Shown: in pieces, positions 37,101 through 46,100 of the stretch
Layout of the letters: every line of letters starts with the position of its first letter
Position numbering within the stretch: the stretch's first letter is position 1
Assembly (NCBI GenBank): GCA_001939145.1
Contig: LSRX01000544.1
Span: forward strand, 425,808 to 489,807
Length of the DNA: 64,000 nt
Direction: 5' to 3'
Origin: Symbiodinium microadriaticum
Lineage: Eukaryota > Sar > Dinophyceae > Suessiales > Symbiodiniaceae
Made by a program: the position numbers and the translations under genes
Notes under the pieces: model-generated
Database searches by the model: none
What the model was told of the DNA's origin: nothing
The model's input: the letters and a program-made list of their open reading frames with translations, nothing else

Positions 37101-40100
37101 ACCGCCCGAAAGAGATTACGGCATTTGCGAAACAGCGAGCAAGCCGCACAAAAGGGACGGATGAGGCAGGATTTCGAATTTAGGAATCGGCTACATTCAA
37201 ATTTATTCCCCTCCCGGGCAGGGCGTAGACATCGCATCCAGATGGCTTAAATTCGAATTTAAACCTCTGAACCAAGCAGCGGCCACCAGTCGAGAGCCAC
37301 GGGAAGGATGTAAATTCGAACGTATGTCTTTCTCTCGAATAGGATTTAAAACGGAATTTAAAGCATACAGTAAGCAATCGACGAAGATTTGTTTGCATAC
37401 ATAAATGCATTAAAGTTGAATGATACGGGGAAACCTTACACTTTGTCGAACCTAAATAGTATAAGCGCTGCTAAGACGGAACCCTGGAAGAGCGGTTTGC
37501 TCCCTGTTTTCAACTTCTCTCGTCTTTGTCGAACTTCTCAAGTCCTTTTCGAGCGGTTTGCTCCTGTTTCTGACACGATCTAGTTCTTTTGGAGCCGTTT
37601 GCTCCTTGTTTTCCACTTCTCTAGTCTCTTTCGAAAATCTCTAGTCTCTTTCGAGCGGTTTCCTCCTTGTTTTCAAATTCTCTAGTCTCTATCGGTTTGC
37701 CCCTCGTTCTCAAATGCCCTAGTTCCTCTTGAGCGGTTTGCTCCTTTTTTCTCAAACTCTCTCTTGGCCCTTTTGAGCGGTTTACTACCTGTTTTGTCAA
37801 ACACTCTACTTTGGTCCGTTGCGAGAGCCCACACCCAGAAATTAACGCCTCGAACCCTGAACCAACTGATCGGAAGCCCCAAATTTTGACGACGCAATGC
37901 AAGTTCCAAACCTTGTGCATCAATATTGCTGTCAGGCTTTATCAGAACAAACTTAACAAGGTCAGGGCGCGAGGCCGCGAGGTCGCGAGGTGAGGGCACG
38001 AGGCCGCGAGGTGAGGCGCCGCGCGAGGTCAGGTCGTGAGGGCCGTGAGGTTGGGAGGCCGTGAGGCCGCGAGTTGAAGCTGTGAGGCGGCGAGGTCATG
38101 AGGCCGCGAGGCTGCGAGCTTAGGCTGCGAGGATACCCAATCCCGTAAGCGCATTGTCAGGTCTGATCTCGTTTTTTGTTGGGGATTTGTGGTATCAGTC
38201 CAGGTTGGGAGGATTTGTCTGAAGAGCTGAGTCCTAAACCCCAGAGACCCAGAAAGGTTTTGGTCGCAGCTGGTCAACAAGCTTTGGTACTTCAGGCCTG
38301 CCCCATGGGGCTAAAGCCTTGCGTTACAAGGTGTTGGGGGTTGGCTGTAACGCACAGGGTTTAGAGTTTATGGCTTCGATTGTCGGACTGTGTCGGGACT
38401 TTGGACTTCGGCTTGAAGAGAGGAGATGCAAATTAAGTAAAATCCGTTCGGGGCAAGAAGCCTGTATACTAGTATCCCAAACCCCGGTTAGGACCTGTTC
38501 GGCACCTACATCAATCAAAAGTTTCAGAATGTGTTTCGGGTGCTCGAACCTCTAGTTGCAAATTCGTTCTTCGACCTGGTGAGTTTTGCTAGCATCTGGT
38601 TGGTCCTCCCCGCCAGGAGACCGTACTTTGAACACTAGCTGTTTCTCTTCGACCACGTAGGCTTGCTTTGGAAAGGCTGGGTGTTGCCAAGAGCGTGTTC
38701 TCCAAACCATGATCCGGTTCAATGGTTTCGCAGAAGCGTAACATAGTGGTTTGAATGATTGGTACTATCATCCTTTGCAGTCCCTATGTAGTCATCCTCG
38801 AGAACCCAATTCGAGATACTATAAAGATCCCTAGCTCAAACTTTCTTATGCAAAGGATGTTGAATGGGAACCGAATAATAGCTCTCAAGAAGATCGCGAA
38901 CGATGATCTAGAAGGGCCTCATAGGGTCTGACGAGAACTTTTCCATCTTGTTCGTAGCGGTTCGTGGAACAAAGCTTCGGCGGTGTCATGCGATCTTTCA
39001 GTGATCCGGAAAAATCCTGACATGCCCTGTAAAAGGGTTCGGTCTTTTTCCAGCCTATGCCTTTCTAGGGCAGCTCTCCGTGGCAGGAGTGGGGCTGTCG
39101 CCTGGCTTGCCAAGACATGCGCCAACATTGGGAGTAAGATCGAAGTCCACTGCGCCGCTCGACAGTCCAACACCTGGAAGTGTTCTGCATGAGCGAACAT
39201 AGGGTTTAGGGTTTAGCACCACGTACACTTATCGCTGCGGGCTACGGCGGTTGAAAATAGGCTTGATATCTTGCTTTACGGTTTTGCATGCTTGGTGACG
39301 CGAGCGCTTGAGAGGGTTGACTTGTCGGGTCCTTTTGTAGAGCTGTGGATGTCTTTTGTCAAGCTCTAAAGATGACTTTCCCGTCCGAGGATGGTGAAGC
39401 CGTCGGCTCCCCAGTAGTTGGCTTTAGTCGGTTTGTGTTGCATGCTTAACTCAAGCAGCAGGAAACACCAGGATGTATGGGGTTTTGGGCTATCGGCAGA
39501 TGGTGTAGGCAGTGTCGTTTGCACTGGCTCTACCTTCTATTTGGGAGTTTCCCGAAATTCGGGTACCTGATTCTAGGGGCCTTACACTAAGGATCGTACT
39601 ATTTAGGGTACTATATTAGGGTCCCCTATTTTCGGAAACCCCAATTTGCTTCAGCATTGCCAGGCTTCCGCAGGTCCTTAGGTCCTTAGGTATTTCGCTT
39701 GTTGATGCCTGTGCCCTGGCGTAGTTCTCTAAATTGGAGTCCCTTTTTAGGGTCCTTTTTATAAGAGTGCCGTACTATATTGGGGACCTAAAGTGGGACC
39801 CTATTTTAGAGAACTGCCCCCTAAGAAGTCGAATTGTGGAAGCCGTGCGACGGCCTTGACAGAAGTTGTTAGGGCGCCTGAGACTAAGCCCGGAAGCTGT
39901 TTGTTTGTTGGAGAGATGAGAAGGGTTTGGGCATACGGAGTGGTGTAAACTCCCACCTCTGAACTCGAGCACTAGCGTAGGGACCCCGCCTAGGAGGAAA
40001 ATAGATCTGACGCGACCCTCAAGTCCTCAAGCGTGGCATCCTGAATGCTGTCACTTCCAACCACTGGCATTCTCAGGCATCAGAGCCAGATATCCTGAAA

Positions 40101-43100
40101 CGAAAAGGCCCTCGTGAGCCCCAGAACTGGGTGATGATTTCTTTATAGAATTATAGTACAAGATCGCCCTGAAACTTATTCTACCCTATATGTCACGGAA
40201 CCCTTGCGCTTGCAGTATCGCCCAAAGCGTCATGGAGCGGAAAGCACCCCCCCCATGACAGTAAGGTGGAGATCCCGTCTTCGCTGGAAGGCATCATCGT
40301 CTTGAACATCCCCAGTTTCGGGGGAGGCATCGGGGCTGAGACGGGCCGGGAGCCTTAATGCGTAAGCCCGAAATTCATAATCGCGACAGGCCTTCAGACC
40401 AAAATAAGCTTATATTAGCCTTGATCGAAGACTTGGGTGATATAGGTCGAGCTGAAGACTTTGCGCAAGCCTTTGGGCGCGGAGGAGAGTCTTGTCTGTC
40501 GGAGCGTGAGCATCTGCAGAGCGCCAGACCAGCTTTGCTACGGTATGGAAGTCGGTTGCTTGTTTCGGAATTTCCCAAACGAGTTGCGGCTCTGTGTCCA
40601 TGAGCATGAGATCGCCAATCGAGACTTGCTCCTTAGGTTGGGACGGTTGGGAGCTGCCTCCAGAGCGAAATATCCTCAGCGTTGAAAACACTCCTCAAAT
40701 GAGTTTACAGCGGATCCCAAACCTTAAACCATAACTCCTGAACCTTAAACCCCAAAACCCTAGCAACCTTTGTATGAATCTTCGACCAAAGCTGGCCTCA
40801 GCAGTTTCAGTAGACCGGCCTCCATCCTCAGACTGGCACTGGGCTGCCGACTCTTCTACGCAAACCGTATAGAAACCCGAACCATCCCTATGATACCATT
40901 CATCCCTAAGCCCTCTGTGCCCTAAAGGAAACCCCCCCCCTTTTTAAGGAGCCCTAAAAACGTCCAAACCCTGAAAAGAGCCCTTGAAGGGACCGACCTC
41001 TGGGGCCGTGCCGAAGACGAAGCCGGTGACGACGAGGCGATGAGAGTTGGAAGGTAGATTGGGGGCATAGGGGCCTCATTCAATCCTTAGAACTAAGGCT
41101 CTAAGGGGATCTGTAAGGTTTCCTCACAAGGGTTTAGTATAGGGCATAGGGGCCTCACTCAATCCTTAGAATAATTGAATAGGGCTTTGAGAGGATCTGT
41201 AGGGTTTCATATGGTTTCCTTAAGAGTTTAGTATAGGCTCACTCAATCCTTAGAATAGGGATTTAAGAGGATCTGTAAGGTTTCCTTATAAGGGTTTAGC
41301 ATAGGGGGCCTCACTCAATCCTGAGAATAGATTCACAATAGGGTTTCAAGGGTTCCCTCAGATGGTCTATAGGGGCCTCATTCAGGGTTTAGTATAGGGG
41401 GCCTTGGTTTAGGAAAAAAGGCGGTGCTTTCCTTCTTCCAACGGGCTTCTGTAAGGGCCAGGGTTCAAGTAAAGGGGGCGTAGTACGTATTGCAGGGTTT
41501 TGCGTACCGTACGATATACTGATGCAGCGACTTTATGGGAAGACTATTCGCAGCTATTCGCACTTGCTTCGGCCTTTTATTTGCTGTTTGTTCATAAGGG
41601 TTTTGGCTTTGAAGTTAGCGGTTGGGTTTTGACAGTTGAGAGTCCCGTCAAAGCCACCCTGAATCTTAAGCCTTGAGGCATCTCGAGGCCTTAAACTTCT
41701 GTGTTGAGCGCTTTCAACATCATAATTACCACGCTTCAGAGAGACGCCATAACCTTCGACCCCCATAAAGCACGAATAGCACCTTACAGAACTTTCGTCA
41801 GGACAGTGATTCCGATGCCTCACTGGCGCCCTCTGTCAGCTCAGCTCCTCGGAGCCAGTGAGAGGGCTTCTTTTTCGGACTGTTTGCGTTTAGGGTCTTG
41901 GGGTTTTGGGATTTGGGGCTGAGTGTTGCACCAGGGCTGCAGGTGCTTAAATGATGGATTATGGGTTTAGGGCTTAGTGAGGAGTCGGACAGTTACTCAA
42001 GAGCTGAGGGGACGCAAAAACTAAGCCAGCAGCGGCGGTTAAGGATATTGAGGACACGGCGTGTTCTGGTAGGTCTGGTAGGCTTGGAAGCTGTTCTGTG
42101 TCAGCTATGTGTCCCTCGAAGATATCTATGTGGATGGTAGCTGATCATCACAACGAGAGTCCTACTGCATTGCGGTTTCCGCGCATCAATCAAGCAAGTC
42201 CTATGCCAGCTTACTCTCGCGTCAGAAACCATCAAGTACCAAGAAGCACAAGTGCCCTGAGATCGGAAGCCATGAATGAAGCCTACAATGCGGCTCACAA
42301 TTCCTGAGCATGTCCATCCCCTAAACACCCTTGGCCTTTATAGGAAGACCCCCCCAAGCCCGCATCGCCCGACCCGATCCCTAAAAGCCCATGAATCCCT
42401 GACTCCCAAGCCTACACTACACCGCGAGCCCCTGGAACCCTAAAGCTCAACACCTTCCGTTTCGGACCCGACGCTTCCCAAAGCCGAGCCCTCTGAGTGC
42501 AAGGTCGGGAATCCGAGCTTCCAAGGCCGACAGTCGATGCAGGACAGGAAGCTGGAGGCGATTTGGCGGCTTAGGGCTTGGGTTTAGGGTTTAGGGTTTA
42601 CGGCTTAGATTTTTAAGGATTCGGTTTAGGATGTAAGGCTGTAGGGTCTAGGTGGAGGTCCGATGAAAAGGAAGGGTGGAGGCCCGATGCGAAGGGCTTC
42701 AGTGACTTTGGCGTTAGACGGGGCAATAGCTGACCCCAGACCTCATATCCAATACCCCCCCCCGTCCGTTTTCACCCCATTTCTCAACCCGCCTAAGAAA
42801 TCAACCCTTCAACCCTGCATTACACAAAGCACCTCTCAAAACAAATACAATAATCCAGAACATTGCACTTTACATCAGAATGCTTGCAGCTCCCGTCCAG
42901 TCATGATCAGAGGCGGAATAGAGAAGAGTATCGAATAGATGAAGGCGAGACAGACTAGACGGCGGAGGTAGCAGCTCGCACACCGACAACTTTAGCAGAT
43001 GCATATGCCGTCCTGTGCAGTCACTCATGTCTCACCCTTTCGGCGGGTGAGAGGGTTCCCTCAGATGAAGGTACCTCGGGCCTCAAATCGGGTGGCCTCA

Positions 43101-46100
43101 TGAATACATGAGGGAGAGAGGGAGAGGGAGGGAGAGAGAGAGAGAGAGAGAGAGCGAGACAGAGAGCGAGAGAGAGAGGGAGAGGGAGAGAGATCGGTAT
43201 GTAGATGTGTGTAGAACGCGTCGAAAATTCGATTTGGTGTATACTCATACCTATGTAGTTACGGTTGGCTTGTGGTTTGAGGGTTCAGGAAGCTGAAGTG
43301 CTAGACTGTAGCCTAAAACCGAAGAAGCCGTGAGTCCTATATCCAACTGCAACATGTCAAGATGGAGGCCGGGATTCTCCTTGAAGGTAGGGGTCCTTGA
43401 AACAGATCCCACTTCATAGAGGACTAAGCAATTGTCGGAAACTCTCCTGTACTTCCGGGTATAGGGGTGAGGTCTGAACTTGATTGCAACATTGAGTAGT
43501 CGCTCAGGGTCAGGATGTTTAGCTGGTGCCTTCGGAGCTTGAAACTGTTGCCAGACCAAGGGGCGGTTTAGGCTGAAGCTCGCAGATCCAGCCAGTGTCC
43601 TGCACGAAGGATGGTAGGCTTATAGCCCATCGCCGGGCGATTTCGGCTGGAAGATGTTGGCGGTCAGCAGCAAACCACGTTCGAGAATGTGCATTCGCTG
43701 GCTTTCCATTCCGGCGACACTGAGTTTGGTAGGTACGTTGCACAGGAGATTCTCCTGTATCCTTCCAAGACGTTGGCCATTGCGATTTCACTGTCGGAGC
43801 CCCCTTTGTGCCCCCTTGCTTGGTTGCTGATTATGCTTTCAGGTACCGTACAAGGATTTTGAGCCTTACTAAAGCCGTCAACACGAGCAAAATAGAGTCA
43901 ATATGAATCCCCGCTACATTTGAAGCAAAGTGGAGTACGACCCTACAGGGACCCATTGAGCCTGAATAAAAGCTTCGAAGATTCCTCAATGAATATATCT
44001 GTAGAACCCTGTGGCCTCACTTCGGAGCTCGCGAGCCCGCGGCAGCGGGAGGATTCCCCACATCGACAAGGCCTTTGGGAGGAGCAAGCCAAGCAAGTTT
44101 TGGGATGTGGAAACCCATGCAATCTCGACGGCCTGCATCTGGACGCGACTGGCGAGCTTGATGATCCCTTGAAAAGGGCTGCGGCTTCGCGTCGTCTGCG
44201 TGGCGAAGCTGCAGAAGAGAGCCTGGTGCTGTGACCCTGTGGATGACCTTAAAACCTAAACTGGAAAAGCTCCAAGCCCAGAGCCCTGAGCTCTAAAAAC
44301 CCAGAACTTGGAGAGGTCGTCGGAGTCCACGGCGCTTTGCAGCTCGGGGCCAGCCAGGAGCGGTTCTGGGTTTGGGGATGTTTGGGGGGACAGTCTGGCG
44401 GTTTGGGGACAGCGGCCCTAGATTGCAGAACCCTGCCTTGTGCGTAAATTATGAAAGGACACCCTATTTTAGAACCCTATAATGCCTTAATTCATGGGGC
44501 CCTCTTATAAAACCCTCACGTGCCCTTTAAGGGGACCCTAATTCTAGAACCTGGGAGTGCCCTTTGAAGGAACTGTATGACGGATATAATGCCGTCAAAG
44601 GAGGTCAATACTCCATGAACCCCTTGGGGTTGCTCCGAGCTTCGGTGCTTTTTAAAGCCAACATTGAGTTTCGAGATCTTGAACCCGGCAGCTTAGGGTG
44701 CAGGGGTTCAGAGGCTTAGGAGTTTAGGGCTTCAGAAATTCGGAGGTTTAGGAGTTTAGGGTTCAGGATTTCTGAAATTCAGAGCTTTAGGAGCTTCGTG
44801 TTTTTTTGCTTGCCTCCCTAAAGGGAGCCTTTAAGGGTTAAGAGAGTCGGCCAGGTGGGCCTCTACAAGGCCCATCGACTGGCACAAGGATCTTCGATTA
44901 AGGTGACCAACAAGGCCGGCTTGATCTGAGATGCAGAGGTTGGGGTTTAGGGTTTTGGGCTTTTGGGGTTTTGGGTTTAGGGGTTAGGGTTTAGGGGTTT
45001 AGAGGGTTAGAGGTTTTTTATCGTGTAAGTTTAGCAATCTCGGGCTTCAGGATTCGTAGGCCTTGGAGGTGTAAAGGTCAGGTATTCAGTGTCTGGGCTT
45101 GGTCTGTTTGGGCTGAAGAAGCTCGCGTTGGCGGTCGTTGTTGCTTGGCGTTCGACTCAAGCTTCATTGGGGTTTAAGGTTTAGGGTTTAGGGTTGTGTT
45201 CAATGGAATGTAGGTCTCATTATCAGCTTTACAGTCATTCTAAGCGTACCTGGAAAATCAAGTGGGTTCTTGCAGTTCCTTAATTAATTAGGCTGAACGC
45301 CAAACTAGTTAGGCCAAAACCCCAGAAGGCTTTCTACTTCTTGACTTAGTACTCTCTAACTCAGTATAAGGGAATAGTCTTGGAGAGTCTAGTCACGAGT
45401 CTAGTCTGAATCTCCTGAAAAAGTTGGCTCAAGAGAGTAGTTCCGAATCTCGGTGATTCAGAGTTTCCGCGGCCGAGCCGTCAAGATACCTGTAGGGCAG
45501 GGACCATTTGAGGCACAGGCTTGGGTTTATAGGGTTGCAGGGCATTTAGGATCTTGTGATTTGGGAGTTTAGGGCTCATTCCCCCTAGACACTAAACCCT
45601 AAACTCAATCTGGTGTAGGGTTTAAACGAACTTCTAGTCTTTTTCGGGAGCTGGGATTGAGGGTAGGCGCTGCAGATCGCTATTGCCTTCCTGATGCCCA
45701 AAGATTGCGAGAAGCTGGCTGGTCCTGAGCAACTTCGAAGCTACTCCAATCTCCCCACAAAAAAGCCCGCTTAGCCCTCCCCCCCCCNCCCCCCTTAGCC
45801 CCCCCCCCCCCCCCCCGGAATCCCAATTTACATGCATGAAATATTAGTAGCACTATCCTCTATAGGGTTCGTTACTAAGGTTCAAGCCCAGGGCCCAAGA
45901 CGAATTATACTGAAACTGGCCTGCTTGACCATGCTCAACATGCTTAGAATGCTGTAACATAGATTGAAGCCTGAGGCTTCCCAAGGGGACTACAGTCTAG
46001 CGGCTCTAATGTTTGCAGGAACTAGATATGTAACCATAACACGTATTTGTAGTCATACAAGAATTGCAATATATTATATATATATATATACACACATAAC

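Larger units (their letters stand above)
32050..37825. repeat. 42-bp minisatellite in blocks of alternating orientation
   Basis: The unit is 42 bp with cores TTTCGAGCGGTTTGCTC and TGTTTCTCAAATACTC. Orientation: forward about 32050-32660, reverse 32670-33990, forward 33995-34600, spacer 34600-34885, forward 34885-36290, reverse 36557-37160, forward 37488-37820. A short spacer with AAATTCGAATTTAA palindromes separates the last blocks on each side. GAGC-GGTTT-GCTC in each unit is itself a small hairpin. Because 42 is a multiple of three, many frames stay open and give false 14-residue repeat proteins. The whole array is inside one kinase intron. Confidence 0.93.

Noticed and set aside
32200..37800. 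Many ORFs of 60-120 codons with 14-residue repeats
   Set aside because: They arise because the 42-bp minisatellite unit is a multiple of three and free of stops in several frames; frames on both strands are open at once.
45424..45436. Partial match to the dinoflagellate spliced leader (TTGGCTCAAG)
   Set aside because: Only ten bases match, which can occur by chance in 128 kb of both strands, and no coding sequence follows.
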